From NCBI GenBank assembly GCA_036186865.1, contig AP025067.1:18558602-18622601 (forward strand): DNA of 64,000 bases, given 5' to 3'. The DNA comes from Eustoma russellianum. Taxonomy: Eukaryota > Streptophyta > Magnoliopsida > Gentianales > Gentianaceae. The first letter of the stretch is position 1. Every line of letters begins with the position of its first letter. Of the stretch, positions 1-11,941 are shown piece by piece. The notes under the pieces were generated by a model, which was not told where the DNA came from, did no database searches, and was given only the letters and a program-made list of their open reading frames with translations. A program made the translations under genes and the position numbers.

Positions 1-612
1 GGAGGAGGAGTGGGATTGGGAGGCTATCCCGCTACCTCAACCGACCCCAGAAAAAATTTTCATTCAGGTCATGTTTGATAATTTTGTGGTCTAACCATCA
101 AGTAGGATCTTCTACAAATAAATTCTACTACCTCGGTTTTCAAATATAAATTTACTTTGACTTTCAACATAGTATTATTTTACACATTTACATTTTCAAA
201 CCTATTGAGTAACAATCTATGTTTCAAATATGTATGTAATATTGCTAGAGTGAGATTAAATTGTTTAACATTTATCGTGCTTCGAGACCAATAAAGTAAG
301 TAACGATTTACATGGATACTAATCCGTATATGTTTATCAAAAAGTTGTTTTGCACAATTTAGAAGGGAAAAAATAAAACAGAAAATGACATTATAATTGC
401 AAAATTTGATGATGTATCAGATCAGATAGTGATTTGAAAAAACTTACGAAAGGGCCATTTTAAGACATTTCCAAATGGATGTAATTTGTATAAACAATTT
501 TATCAATGACATCCTTAATTTGGCAACTTTTTATCGATACTTTCTTCAACAAATAACGATCGTGTTATTTTTTAACAGTTTAGCACACTATTATACCATA
601 TTCCTATTATTA
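1..612. other. AT-rich intergenic DNA, nothing recognised
   Basis: No open frame of useful length and no terminal repeats can be seen. The first 50 bases are GC-richer and could be the edge of something outside the window, but they cannot be assigned. Confidence 0.5.
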
Positions 613-750
613 TGTCATCTATGTAGATACATATAAAATCAGAGGTCTCACCGAAAGCAAACTCTCTATCCATTGGGATGGAAGTATTATTTGCTGCCTC
701 TCACACCCTCCATACCTTAACGAGAGCTTTTCCAGTCATTAGGATATTCG
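613..750 (+). repeat. SINE remnant, TS-like, copy A of a tandem pair
   Basis: The block has the order seen in the 3' half of tRNA-derived TS-type plant SINEs: an 'agaggtctcaccgaaagc' motif, a CTCTATCC motif with a small hairpin, a 'tgctgcctctcacaccctcc' pyrimidine stretch, and a 'ttaggatattc' close. It is followed directly by a second, similar block starting 'tgtgatctatacagatacat'. The family name is by memory of consensus features and needs an alignment. It is diverged and the tRNA-like 5' part is not clear. Confidence 0.5.
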
Positions 751-900
751 TGTGATCTATACAGATACATATAGAGTCAGAGTCTCACTGAAATTAAACT
801 CTCTATCCTTTGAGATTGAGGTATTATTTCTATGTCTCTCATTATCGTCGGACTCTAACGATAACTTTTGCTATCATTGAGATTTATTGTTGTTATTTTG
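751..900 (+). repeat. SINE remnant, TS-like, copy B of a tandem pair
   Basis: It repeats copy A (tgtgatctatacagatacat, gagtcagagtctcac, ctctatcctttgag) and ends in 'gagatttattgttgttattttg'-like sequence, which resembles the TTG-rich 3' tail of TS SINEs. The head-to-tail arrangement at a spacing of about 138 bp suggests a dimer or a tandem duplication. A third related copy lies near 30451-30612. Confidence 0.55.
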
Positions 901-1050
901 TGCAAGTTCTACATTTATGTCTTTCAGAAAAGGAAACTCTATGCGCATCATAGAAGATTGATGAAAAAACCGTCGTATCAGATTCTCTTGTATTTTTTTT
1001 GTTAATAATTTATTTTGTAGATATTTTATCTTCGATGTTGTGAGGAAAAG

Positions 1051-2376
1051 GAGTAAATTGCAGTTAGCACCCAAACGTTTGTCACAGAATCCACTTAGCA
1101 TTTAAACGTTCCGAAACCTCACTTGGCATCCAAACGTGGCCAAAATTGATTCAATTAACACCAAATTACCGGCTGCGACATTTGACTTTTTAAATGCAAC
1201 CGTTGACTGACTCATTTAACATTGAAATACCAATTTTACCCCTGAATTTATGTCATTGGCGGTAAAATATGGCAAGCGTCTGATTCTCCCCATTCCAGTG
1301 ACCCAAACCCCCACCGAACAGCTTGGAACATCCGATTTCCCCTCCGTCGGGATTCGTTGGAATATCAGATGCAGGTTTGGTTCAGGAAAAGCATCATCTA
1401 CAATCTGAACGGAATTCACGAAATTTGAATTACAAGAGGTAAAGTTTGAATTTTTGTTCTAGATTAAACGAAACCAATGGATCTTGAAAAGATTCAGATT
1501 TAATTTCCGCTCCGTTTATATTGCGTCAAATTTTAACAATTCGATGTCTCCATTTCCAGCGACTGGGATGCTCTCCTCTGCACCCACCATCCTCATCCTC
1601 TAGTAGTTCTAAAATGCAAGAGCCTCACCGACAGGCCTCACGATTCCGGATCTCGAGATCAACTGCGGGATTCGCCATGCTGCTATTAGTATTGCTGCTC
1701 TTGTTCTTTCTCCGTAGCAATCCCAACATTTGCAAACCACTCCTCGCCGGACTCTTTGCCCGTGACCTTGACGGAGACAAACCCCTTATCACTTCTTCCT
1801 TTAATGTCGAGAAAAATCCTTGCTTTTTCTCCATTTCCTTGACCAATTCAGGAGAAATTCAGGGACGGGACACTACAAACAGATGATTTCTACTGCAAGG
1901 AATTTGAGAGAGAAACAGATTTAGGGCTACTGTAGCAAAAGCCCATGTTAGAATATTGCAAATTGGGAAGTGAAGTTCAATAAACTACACTAAAAACTAG
2001 AAAATTGGTTTCATGCAGCTAAAGAGTTCAGAGAAAAAAACAGAGATTTGGGTGATGAAATGAGTTAGAAACGATATGAATATGTGAATGCCAGTGAAAG
2101 TTGCTCTGCAATGGCGGATTTTGGTAGGGTTAAAATGGGAGGGAGGAAGCAGTGACGAAGAAGTGGGCAAGTGGGTAGTGGGAATGACGTTGATTTTGGG
2201 GGGAAAATTTATTTGGCGCTAAAATTTAATGAAACCGGCTGTAGCAGGTCAGCAGCCGGTTTCTGGTGTTAATTGAATCAATTTTGGCCACGTTTGGATG
2301 CCAAGTGAGGTTTCGGAACGTTAAAATGCTAAGTGGATTCTGTGACAAACGTTTGGGTGCTAGGTGCAATTTACTC
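1051..2376. mobile_element. Pack-MULE 1 (non-autonomous Mutator-like element)
   Basis: The element is bounded by long terminal inverted repeats of roughly 130 bp. The left end reads gagtaaattgcagttagcac and the right end, reverse-complemented, reads gagtaaattgcacctagcac. Both continue through 'cacttggcatccaaacgtgg' and 'gattcaattaacacca'. It is flanked by a perfect 10-bp direct repeat, tgaggaaaag, at 1041-1050 and 2377-2386, which fits the 8-11 bp duplications of Mutator-like elements. There is no transposase frame inside. The interior has genic character on the - strand (see 1520-1834), so it is a likely Pack-MULE. Its repeats match those of 13421-14800, so the two belong to one family. Confidence 0.9.
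1520..1834 (-). pseudogene. Captured host gene fragment inside Pack-MULE 1
   Basis: On the - strand an ATG near 1834 opens a short frame with an N-terminus MEKKQGFFSTLKEEVIRGLS followed by a Ser/Arg/Ala-rich stretch containing SRSRAKSPARS and LLRRKN. The frame closes near 1625. This composition (hydrophobic-acidic start, then basic SR/SPARS-type repeats) looks like a genuine plant coding sequence and resembles small uncharacterised plant proteins with an FFxxLKEEVxRGLSPxRSRAKSPARS start, but I cannot name the donor. The upstream - strand sequence looks like a 5' leader. The + strand frame across the same bases, with an LLLVLLLLFFL run, is probably its shadow. It is bounded by the element's terminal repeats and is not expected to make a complete protein. 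Confidence 0.45.
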
Positions 2377-2386
2377 TGAGGAAAAG

Positions 2387-2712
2387 ATGCATCTAGCAAG
2401 TGGATGTTATCCACATGGAGTATTAATCATTTTATATGATATCTTAGAAGGAAAACAAAGGTTGTGATTTTTCAAATGCATGATTTGCATTCTTCTAATA
2501 TTCCGATAGCGATTCATTAGGATTAACCATATGATCCTACTTTCTGTTCATGGATAAATTATTTTGGAATAGATTTTATTTAAAAACTTTAAGATAAATA
2601 TTCAGTAAAAGGTTTGTCAAATCATGAAGCAAGTAAAGATAAACTACTAGCAGGAATAAATTACATGCATGTAGTTCATAATACATTTATTCGAGCATAA
2701 AAATACATATAT

Positions 2713-2775
<63 letters not shown>

Positions 2776-2841
2776 CATTTGATTGATTGAAGAACAATTA
2801 GTTGTATTTGCTCAGACAACATTTAATATTTTCCGCACAAA
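2387..2841. other. AT-rich spacer with a (TA)n microsatellite
   Basis: Nothing gene-like is seen. A near-pure TA run occupies about 2715-2773. Confidence 0.7.
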
Positions 2842-2846
2842 GGTTA

Positions 2847-3872
2847 TGATGAGGCAAAATTAATCTGCTCAGATAAGACAAAAATTATCAGTCAGTCAAA
2901 CAGTCAACGTAGTTCAGACTCAGTTACTTGACTAGTCAGCCTCGGTCAGAAGGTCTTAGCCTCGGCCACTATTATTACAGTTGAAGACAAGTCATCAAAA
3001 ATGACTAAGGCAAGTCCAAGTACTTCCTAGTCAACTCAGCTCGACAGATTTAATTGCTCTTGACCAAATGGCACAGAAAATCTCAGCTCGGCCATATTTT
3101 AACGAAACTCCAATGGCACCTCGGCTCAGCCATGTGCTGGTTAACCAGTTACTTCTAGTCAACCTCAGCAAGCAGATATACAAATACCTGATCAACAGTG
3201 TATAACTATACAAGCACTCAGGTTCTGCTCGGCCTTAGAATAGTCTCGGCCTCAACCTTTTACAAGATATTTATCAAACTGACGTCTGGAACCTACCAAG
3301 ACAATTCTGCAAGTGCTTTCCAGGTGCCAAGCATCGCTTGGCTAAGTACAGAATAATTACTGCTGGACAACCTATGTGTTGTAAATTCAGCCACTGGCAC
3401 AGCCGTATTCACATGCAATTGTCCAGTCACACAGTACACCTGCAGCAGACAAAGTAGCTCTTCTAACACACGCAACAGTCATGTCATCGAGCAGAGGACT
3501 ATTCTTATCAATTTTAAGGGGGAGCCAACTTAAACATTCAAAGTCTTCTTCTCTAAAGAAGAGAACTTCATATTCTCCAAACAGGAAGATCTTTCAGTGA
3601 GAGATCTTCCAAAACGGCATCTCGACGATACCTAAACCTCTATTCTCAGTAAGATATTGAGTCAGGTTTATTCTAAACCTTTATTCTAGCATAAAATGAA
3701 TACAAAAATACTCATAACTGACTTGAACGTCAGAGGGTTTTCCCAGGGCAGTGCCCTGGGCTTCTAATGTTTCTCTTCCTTCTCAGGTTCTATTGGCGGA
3801 CTTAAACGGAAAGCTAACGACATACTACAAGGATTACCTCTGATCCACCCGGTGAGGATCTCGGCCTCATCA
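2847..3872 (+). repeat. 5' LTR of element A
   Basis: 1026 bp, TGATGAGG...CCTCATCA. It aligns by eye along its length with 9423-10489 but lacks about 38-41 bp near 3516. In the 3' LTR that segment carries a TATA-like gtgtataagaag. Scattered substitutions show the insertion is not recent. Confidence 0.9.
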
Positions 3873-3892
3873 TTTGGCGCTAGAAGGAGGGC
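3873..3892 (+). other. Primer binding site region of element A
   Basis: The bases directly after the 5' LTR read tttggcgctagaaggagggc. The TGGCGC start is the usual form of a tRNA 3'-end complement. I do not assign the tRNA. Confidence 0.5.
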
Positions 3893-4079
3893 TCAAACCT
3901 CTGTATTCCCTAAAAATAGCCTTTCAAGGGCTTTCTTGGAAAATAGCCTATAATACCATCGTTGGAAGAATGGATAAAAAAAAGATAGGAAAGGGTCCAA
4001 GCGACCTATGACCCCCAGAAGACATCAGCAATCTCTTTACCTACAACTGGATTAGTGTTCCCCGAAACCAGCAGAATCT

Positions 4080-4760
4080 TCAACTCCCACTGCTGCCTTC
4101 ACCTATGAGGAACATATGCGAGCCATTCGCTATATGTCCCAGAATCCTAATGTATTCCAGGCTGTGGTAAGGGAAATGAAGGGAAAAGCCCCCGTGGTGG
4201 AACCCAGTGGGCTCCATCCCAGCGATTCTCCTCCACAAAGAGAGCTTCTGGAATACTCTTTAACTCGGCCAGAATATTATACTGAACTTCAGAGCGGATT
4301 CATGACTGAGACTAGATGTTCAGGTTAAAGGTCTAGCCATCAGCACTTTGCATCCTCTGAACTATCATTTGAACTGCGCAGAAAAGCGCTGCTGCCACTC
4401 AGGCGTGGCAGAGAAGTTGACAAGAAAGGCAGAGCTCAACTACAAGAAAGGCGTTCTACCAAGATTCGGTTGGGGGGCCGAGGAAAAGAAAGGAATTCTC
4501 TGTTTGCCTCAAACGCTCATGTTCTCTCCTACATGAGGAAGAAGAATCTAGCAAGAGACTCTCAGCCACTGACAGGACCTATTCACAAAGGGATCCTCAC
4601 TGTACTGCCTCTATCATCATGATATTGGGCATGATACAGAAGACTGCAGATAGCTCACTCAGGAGATTGGGCGTCTGATCGAGCTCGGCCACTTACAACG
4701 GTTCTACAATCCGAGGTCAAGGCTGCACAATAGGCTGGAATTTACTTGGCCTCTTCATCA
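4080..4760 (+). pseudogene. gag remnant of element A
   Basis: A 70-residue frame at 4116-4328 (RAIRYMSQNPNVFQ) looks like the N-terminal part of a plant gypsy Gag. Near 4606-4655 another frame reads C-L-YHHDIGHDTEDC, followed by QEIGRLIELGHLQRF after a stop. This matches the conserved C-x-x-H-...-GHDTEDC...-I..LI..GHL block seen in Gag of Tat/gypsy-type plant elements. The reading frame is broken by stops and shifts throughout, so no protein is expected. Confidence 0.65.
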
Positions 4761-6640
4761 TAAAAGTTGCCGACCTGAATATCAGCACAGGTCACTAAAA
4801 AGACGAGGATTCAGATTCCGCAGGGCAGAGGCTGTGGGTTTCCAAGAGGATACAGCTGACAAGAAAGCAGAAGCCCACAAAGAATTATAATTCACCTTCC
4901 TGGCGTGTACCCAAAATCCTCCTGTACATAAATGTACTTTAAATACATTGTTTTCAATGTTTATTACAAATTTTCTATTTGCAAGGGAGTTTGCCAGATA
5001 TTAAGCAGTGCTTTTATGGACAAATGGGACTTAGAGTCCCCATCATATTATTTTATTCACGTTTATCAACTGGCTCGGCCTGGCATTTTTCTTCTGCTCG
5101 GCAATAAGCTTGTCCGGAAGACCTATTTCTTCATAGAATATGAAGATCTCTATCTGGGTTAACGGGGCAAAGATATTCCCCGGATATTCCATTCAAATAT
5201 CTGGTCCAGGTCAGCTCGGCTTTATATTATCAGAAGATCAATCTTCATTCAGATATTACACGGTTCAGCCCGACCTATCACTCTCCGACATTTAGCTTAT
5301 GTTGGGGGCATAATTATTATTCCTTCACATTGTGGTTCATATGGAGAGATTCATCCAGATTGTAAGAAAAGTTCTATGCCTGTCTGACGTTCACTTTATG
5401 AATCGTAACAGAATTGGAGCCCAACAGGATTCGCGTTTAGCCGATCTCTGCCTTATGACTTATAAAGGGACTCGGGACACAAGCTTTTCCATCTCGGTGA
5501 CTTTCTCTTATGGCTCATCAGATCAAGGAAGTGATACATTATCCTTCCAACAACATCAAAAGTTTACCTCGGTCTTAAGGTTCATAAGGGATTCACCTCA
5601 GCGTGTATATCCGCCTTAAAATAGGCTTCGGTCTTATGATTTGTAAAAGGTTTTCCTGTTATTCTTCCAGGCCTCGGATCGGAGCGAACGCCCTCACATG
5701 TTGGGGGCTCACTATTTACTATTTGCGCAATAGTCTTAAAGGAACTCCGAATATGACAAGTTTCACACCTCGATTCAAAATGGCCCAAGAGGTCACCATC
5801 GGCTTAAATTACCTAAGAGGTTTACTCAGCTCTATAAAATGACTTATCAGCCAAGGCTTTGGAAGACTCCAAGAAAAATTCGACAAGACAGATCATGGAT
5901 CTCAGGTCGGCTCTATAAAAGTTGTTTAGATCAAAGAATTGCTGAATAAACAAGCAGAGCTGGATACCACTACTAGCCTTATGGCGATGGAAAACTTAGA
6001 ATTATTCTAAGTAGTTGTTTCAAGGCATTACATGGAATTATCTTGGCCGTTACAAAGGAAACCTGGGCCGTACAATTCTATCTGGGCCGCTTCAGGGAAA
6101 ACCTAAGCCCTATAGTCTCATCTCGGCTTCAACAAATGAGGTGGTCTCGGCCTAAGTGCCTCCGCTCGGCCTGATAAAGACAGACACTTAGCTTCAAAAC
6201 TTACAAGTTGAAAATGGGGCAAGTTGCTACTCAGGCTAGAATAGGCAAAAGAAAGAAAGACGATTTGTCAGATCTGGCAGCAATTAAAGACTTGAAAAAA
6301 AATCTAAGTAATTAGATTCAAAGCATCACTTAGCTAATTTCAGCTAAGGCAGATCAGTTTTTCGGCCTCAGCTAATGCTCAGGCAAGCCTTATTCTAGAG
6401 CTTGCTGAATTAGTCCATTTTCATTTTAAACTAACCGCGAAGTTGAGTTTACCAAGTGCAAAGCCAACAAGTTTGAAAATTAACTTGCCAGAAATTCTGA
6501 AGTAAAAAAGCAGAACATAATGAGAAGCTATAAAATTGTAAAATACTTAGAAATATTTTTATTGATAAAGATTTTCAAGTACAGAGTACAAATGAGATAT
6601 GCTCAGCCGAATTACAGAAATTCTAAGTCTAATCCTCAGC
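4761..6640 (+). other. Decayed interior of element A, no coding motif found
   Basis: Only short frames are present. Repeated phrases such as tgttgggggc and CTCGGCC run through it. I looked for D-box, YxDD and integrase motifs on both strands and saw none. Confidence 0.55.
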
Positions 6641-6645
6641 ATTCC

Positions 6646-9030
6646 TCAAGTTAGCTCCATCCAAAAACTACTTAAATTGAGTGTTGAACTCTTGGGCAAG
6701 CAGTTTGAACTATAAAGAACAGTTAGCCGAGGATCTTCCTTGTTTAATTGGAGGCAGACTTTCTGAGCAGACGTCAATGGCCTTTGTTTGGCTACCTCCA
6801 TGGTCGTGCCCTGCAACAGCAACATATTATCTTTGAACAGCTGATATCTTCTGAAATCAGCAACTGCTTTGGCTTCAGATTCAGCCAATTGTTGACGCAG
6901 ACGAACCAGCTGCTCTTCTAGAGTCTCTTTCTGTTGTAGTAGCTCGGCCTTATCCTTCTTGAGGGATTCGTTTTTGGTCAAGGCTTGAGTGGAAGAAAAT
7001 TCCAAGTTGGCCACTTTATTTTCCAACTCATCTACCTTAGAGTTGGAAGTGGCCAACCTCATGTCAGCCTCTTCCGTCCTTTGGTGAAGGCTGGAGGCTT
7101 CGGCCTTCAGAGCAGCAATTTCTTGGGCCTGCCCGGCTCTCAGCTGATTGGCTTTATCAAGTTCTCTTGACTTAGCCTGGAGGGCTTCAATAAACTTCTC
7201 TCCCCGAGCTAGGACCTCCAACTCTTGGGCTCGGATATGCCAGAGCAACAAAGTTAGAGATGACTAAGTGTTATCATAAATAAACACTTAGAAAAATTTT
7301 TTAATTACCAAGGCGATATTGGAGTGAAAGACTTCTTTCAAATTTTCCCAATAAGCAGCCTCAAACTTCTGCCGGTCCAGAGGCAGAACCGTCACCTTGT
7401 TTAGTCGTCTGGCTGTGGCAGGGTCCACAGCAGAGTCATGATTTGAAAAAACCAATAAAGGATGGCTCTGCCACCTCAGCAGGCTGAGGCTATGGTCACC
7501 TCAGTTGGTTTGGGGCATGACCACCTCAGTTGGCTGAGGTGGGATCACTTCTGAAAGCCGAGAAGGACCTGCACCTTGGCCCCTAGATGAGATTTCATCC
7601 CGGTGCCTCTTTCTTCGACGAAGGCTTGAGCCCTCACCAGCTTCCGCCAATGGTTTCGGATTCAGCTGAGGCCCGAGTTTGAGAATGGGTCTTGGCCTCT
7701 TCATCCTGAATCTCGACAATTGGCAGAGGTGCCAAAAAATACATCAAAGGACAAGTTAATGATTAAATCTTAACATTACAAAAGATGAAAGTTAAGAAAA
7801 TTCAAGTACCTGGCACATGCTCCCTTGAATGAGCTCGGCCATAGGAATAGATGGGGGCAAGGCTGAGGCAGAGGCCCCCCTAGCAGAAGCAGCTGTTGAG
7901 ACTCGTCTGGCTTGGCGAGCTCTTTTTCGTGCTGCCATTTCGGCCATTCTGCTGGCATAGTCATCGTTTCCCGAAAGCCATTGCGCCTGCATCAGGAACG
8001 AGACAGTTATCAACTGAAAGTTAGAAAAACACAAAAATTAAGGCATATCAAGACCAACCTCTGACTATGATCAGGTTGTCGAGAGAAAGTGGCTGATAGT
8101 TCTGACCTAAAGCCAAATGGCCCAGTTCAGCCGCCTCCAAAATGGTGGAGTCCACCTTCTGCCAGTTTATCACAACGGGCAGACTCTGAAGTTTGGTTTG
8201 CTTGTTGCAGTACTTTGTGCTCGGACTTAGGTTGTCCGCCTTGCCAGATTTCCAGACGTTTCATTTCGGCAGCTCATCCTTTTTTATATAGAAAAATCTA
8301 CCTTTCCAGTTTTTGGTAAAGGTAGGGATGTTGATAGCAAGGTTAAACTCGCTATTGGGAACTCGTTTGCTGAAATAGTACCAGCTATCCGAGACCCGAC
8401 AAGAAAAAACCCCTAAATACGTTATATGGAAATGAGACTCAGTTATTCTAAGTAAAAGAAGATAGCATAGAATGATCTTCAGACCATTAGGCTTTATTTG
8501 GGGAAGTCGGAGATTATAGGCATGAGGAATACGGACAAGGGGTTCAGGAAGAGGAAGATTGAACCTCGATTTGAAATAGTCTTCATAGACAACTTCATAA
8601 TCCTTTGGAGGATCATAAACTGTCTGACCCAGCAGAGGCAGAATAGGGTCGAACCGATCCCGTCAACTTTATACTTCTTACAGATCCGGTTTAGCTCGGC
8701 CTCGGATAAAGTACAGAAGTACTCTTGGACAAAAGAAGAAGGCGGACCTCTTATTAATTACCCCGTATACAGAGATGGGACCTTTGCATGAGCAAGAGGG
8801 TTACAGCTGCCGGAGCAGGAAGCAACCTCTGCTCGCTCCGAGGAGGAATCAACCATGGTGATGGCACTGCTAGACTGAGCAGCGCCACCAGTGGCCCTAC
8901 GCAATCTCACTAACGGACGGTCATCAGAGACCGTCCTACCCGACAGAGAATGGAGAATTGCAGTTTCCTCCACCACCGTTGGCGTAAGATGCACCTCAAG
9001 ACACATTTGAGAATCGTGAGAAGAAGACAT
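6646..9030 (-). pseudogene. Antisense gene of element A: PF04195-like domain plus coiled coil
   Basis: Read on the - strand it starts at ATG 9028-9030 (MSSSHDSQMCLEVHL). A canonical CTATAAAAG lies at 9181-9189, about 150 bp upstream. Near 8760-8250 the frame, with an in-frame TAA and a shift, shows VQEYFCTLSEAELNRI, then VYDPPKDYEVVYEDYF, RFNLPLPEP and, further on, SWYYFSKRV. This order is typical of the 'putative gypsy type transposon' domain (PF04195). Later exon-like blocks follow: 7990-7808 (MAEMAARKRARQARRVSTA, with AG and GT at its edges) and 7719-7500. A 200-residue, Glu/Lys/Gln/Ala-rich coiled coil at 7251-6646 (EIAALKAEASSLHQRTEEAD) ends it. The function of this family is unknown. 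It is transcribed against gag and now broken. Confidence 0.75.
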
Positions 9031-9180
9031 GGTGGAGAAGGAAAAGGAAGACTACAGAGAAGTTAGGCTGAGAAAAAGGGGAAAGACGGCCGGAGGAAAC
9101 AAAGATCACCGTGAAAACTTGAGGAGAAACACTGGAAAGAAGACGAAAGCAGGAAGAAATGAATTGCTACTTTGCAATCT

Positions 9181-9189
9181 CTTTTATAG
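9181..9189 (-). promoter_or_regulatory. TATA box for the antisense gene of element A
   Basis: The - strand reads CTATAAAAG, about 150 bp before ATG 9030, with a pyrimidine-rich leader between. Position and sequence fit a plant core promoter. Confidence 0.65.
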
Positions 9190-9422
9190 CCCTAGATCAG
9201 CCAGCCCAAGAGACACCTCGAAGGTTTCGTCTTGATAACTTCAATCGCCGGAGGTGAAAAAGGGCGTAACTGAGGCTTCGCAGTCTACACAAACAGTGAA
9301 TGCGCAGTACGGCCCAATCAGAGACAGACACGTCATTACTTGAAAGGACAGCGCATTAAAAGCTCTGAATCGATTAGCCTGCCCTTCTTGGTCAGCTCTG
9401 CCAGACCAATCTAGGGGCAAAG

Positions 9423-10489
9423 TGATGAGGCAAAATTAATCTGCTCAGATAAGATAAAAATTATCAGTCAGTCAAACAGTCAACGTAGTTCAGACTCAGC
9501 TACTTGACTAGTCAGCCTCGGCCACAAGGTCTTAGCCTCGACCACTATTATTTACAGTTGAAGACAAGTCATCAAAAATGACTAAGGCAAGTCCAAGTAC
9601 TCCCTAGTCAACTCAGCTCGACAGATTTAATTGCTCTTGACCAAATGGCACAGAACATCTCAGCTCGGCCATATTTTTAGTGAAACTCCAATGGCAACCT
9701 CGGCTCAGCCATGTGCTGGTTAACCAGTCACTTCTAGTCAACCTCAGCAAGCAGGTATACAAATACCTGATCAACAGTGTATAATTATACAAGCACTCAG
9801 GTTCTGCTCGGCCTTAGAATAGTCTCGGCATCAACCTTTTACAAGATATTTATCAAACTGACGTCTGGGACCTACCAAGACAATTCTGCAAGTGATTTCC
9901 AGTGTCAAGCATCGCTTTGACTAAGTACAAATAATTACTGCTGGCTGACCTATGTGTCGTAGATTCAGCCACTGGCACAGCCGTATTCGCAGGCAATTGT
10001 CCAGTCACATAGTACACCTGCAGCAGACAAACTAGCCCTTCTGACACATGCACCAACAGTCACCGTCATCGGGGCAAGATGACCATTCTTATCATTTTTG
10101 TGTATAAGAAGACCTCTTTCCAAACAAAAGAAAGGGGGACCCAACTTAAAAATTCAGTGTCTTCTTCTCTAAAGAAGAGAACTTCATATTCTCCAAACCG
10201 GAAGATCTTTCAGTGAGAGATCTTCCAAAACGGCATCTCGGCCGATACCTAAACCTCTATTCTCAGTAAGATATTGAGCCAGGTTTATTCTAAATCTTTA
10301 TTCCAGTATAAAATGCATATAAAAATACCCATAACTAACTTGAGCGTCGGAGGGTTTTTTCAGGGCAGTGCTATGTGCCTCTAATGTTTCTCTTCCTTCT
10401 CAGGTTCTATTGACGGACTTAAACGGAGAGCTAACGACATACTACAAGGATCACCTCTGATCCACCCGGTGAGGATCTCGGCCTCATCA
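9423..10489 (+). repeat. 3' LTR of element A
   Basis: 1067 bp, TGATGAGG...CCTCATCA, followed by ggtta. It retains a segment at about 10096-10132 with a TATA-like GTGTATAAG that the 5' LTR has lost. Confidence 0.9.
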
Positions 10490-10494
10490 GGTTA

Positions 10495-11820
10495 TATTGT
10501 CTAAGCTAGCTCAGAAAGCTAGATTAAACAAATAAATGATTCGATGACAAAAAAATAAAAATAAAGGACAGGCCATTATGTTTATTTTTTTACAATTCTT
10601 GAAAAGTAACTTGAGGGAGGATTAGAGGATCATTTACATTCCGGCATGTATAACTATCATTCTTTGGTTGTCTAGAATATTTTACTTTTGGTGTCCTTAA
10701 GATATACTGGGTATCATTGTTGTTGGTTGTGTAGAATATTTAAGTGGAATATAGGAAAGATGTTTTTTTGATAAGGTGTAAAGAAATGAATGGTGAAACA
10801 GGGAAAACCTTTAGCCAATATATTTTATAAGGTTTTTAACTTTTGTTTTCATAATTAAAAAAAAAGTTCCAGTGTGTGTCTTTATAAGATTGACTACGAA
10901 TTTCTCAATGAAACAGAAAAAAAGTTAGTCAATTGGTAATTTAATGCTTTAATTTTTAACTTGTTATTAAAAATAACGTTTGACTTTTAAAATATGGTCT
11001 GACTTCAGATTAGGACGAATAAATGATATACACATATATATACACATATATATACATATACATATATATATATATACATACATACATATATCGTGTGTGT
11101 GTATGTGTGTGTGTATATGTGAATAAAAAGACTTGAAACAGACGAAAATTAAAATTTAGGCAAACAAAAACAGGAGCAACTATGGTTGATAATATTGACC
11201 TCCTGTTTTAGTGTTATGATAAATGCATGGCTGTTCTCCTATAACACGTGTCATGTAATTAGATACGGTCAGTAACAAGTTTGTATAGTAACCAATATAC
11301 ATTTTAGTAGATATTCATCAATAAAAATCATAATAATAAAAATGAATCTCCCCTTTTTATTTACTAGTCAGCTATATGTTAATCACTTATTATCATATTG
11401 ACAATTAAATATTCGGTTCATACTCGTCTGATCTAAGTGTTTAAAACCAAACGGAAAAAAAAAAAAAAAGTGCGCTTAAAAGATTAAAGCAAAATGTTTC
11501 TTAAATCCGGTTTATGAGGGAATGTCTATTGTTTTTACGTTTTGATTTTTTGGTGTTTTGAGGAAATACTCCGAGTCTCTGGTTAATTGTTTCTATGCCT
11601 TTATACCTCTGTTACTAAAAAATATAATTTTTGTTAGTTTTGACATAAATTTAGTTTACAATAATGCCTAGTGTGTGTACGGGTGTCCTTTTTTTCCGTT
11701 TACAAGATATCCAGTAGCAATGGATGCATATAAGATATGGAAGAATCGTATTTCTAGTATGTTTTTTTATTTGGATTTTGTCTTTTGTTGGTCTCTTAAC
11801 TCATTAGTATATCATATATG

Positions 11821-11855
<35 letters not shown>

Positions 11856-11909
11856 ATATTATATATATGTGTGGTGTGTGTGTGTGTGTGTGCATATATA
11901 TATACACAC

Positions 11910-11940
<31 letters not shown>

Positions 11941-11941
11941 G

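Larger units (their letters stand above)
2847..10489 (+). mobile_element. LTR retrotransposon A, gypsy-type (Tat-like), non-autonomous
   Basis: Two direct LTRs (2847-3872 and 9423-10489) both begin TGATGAGG and end CCTCATCA. A 5-bp target duplication, ggtta, sits at 2842-2846 and 10490-10494. The 5.55-kb interior opens with a primer-site-like tggcgctagaaggaggg and closes with a purine run, aggggcaaag, directly before the 3' LTR. It carries a decayed gag remnant on the + strand and a separate gene on the - strand. I see no protease, reverse transcriptase or integrase motif. Extra antisense ORFs are known in Tat-lineage Ty3/gypsy elements of plants, which supports the lineage call. The recurring CTCGGCC and AGCTCGGCC words make this element compositionally distinct. 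Confidence 0.9.

Noticed and set aside
9029..9235. 68-codon basic plus frame
   Set aside because: It is the complement of the 5' leader of the antisense gene of element A, with a TATA box on the other strand.
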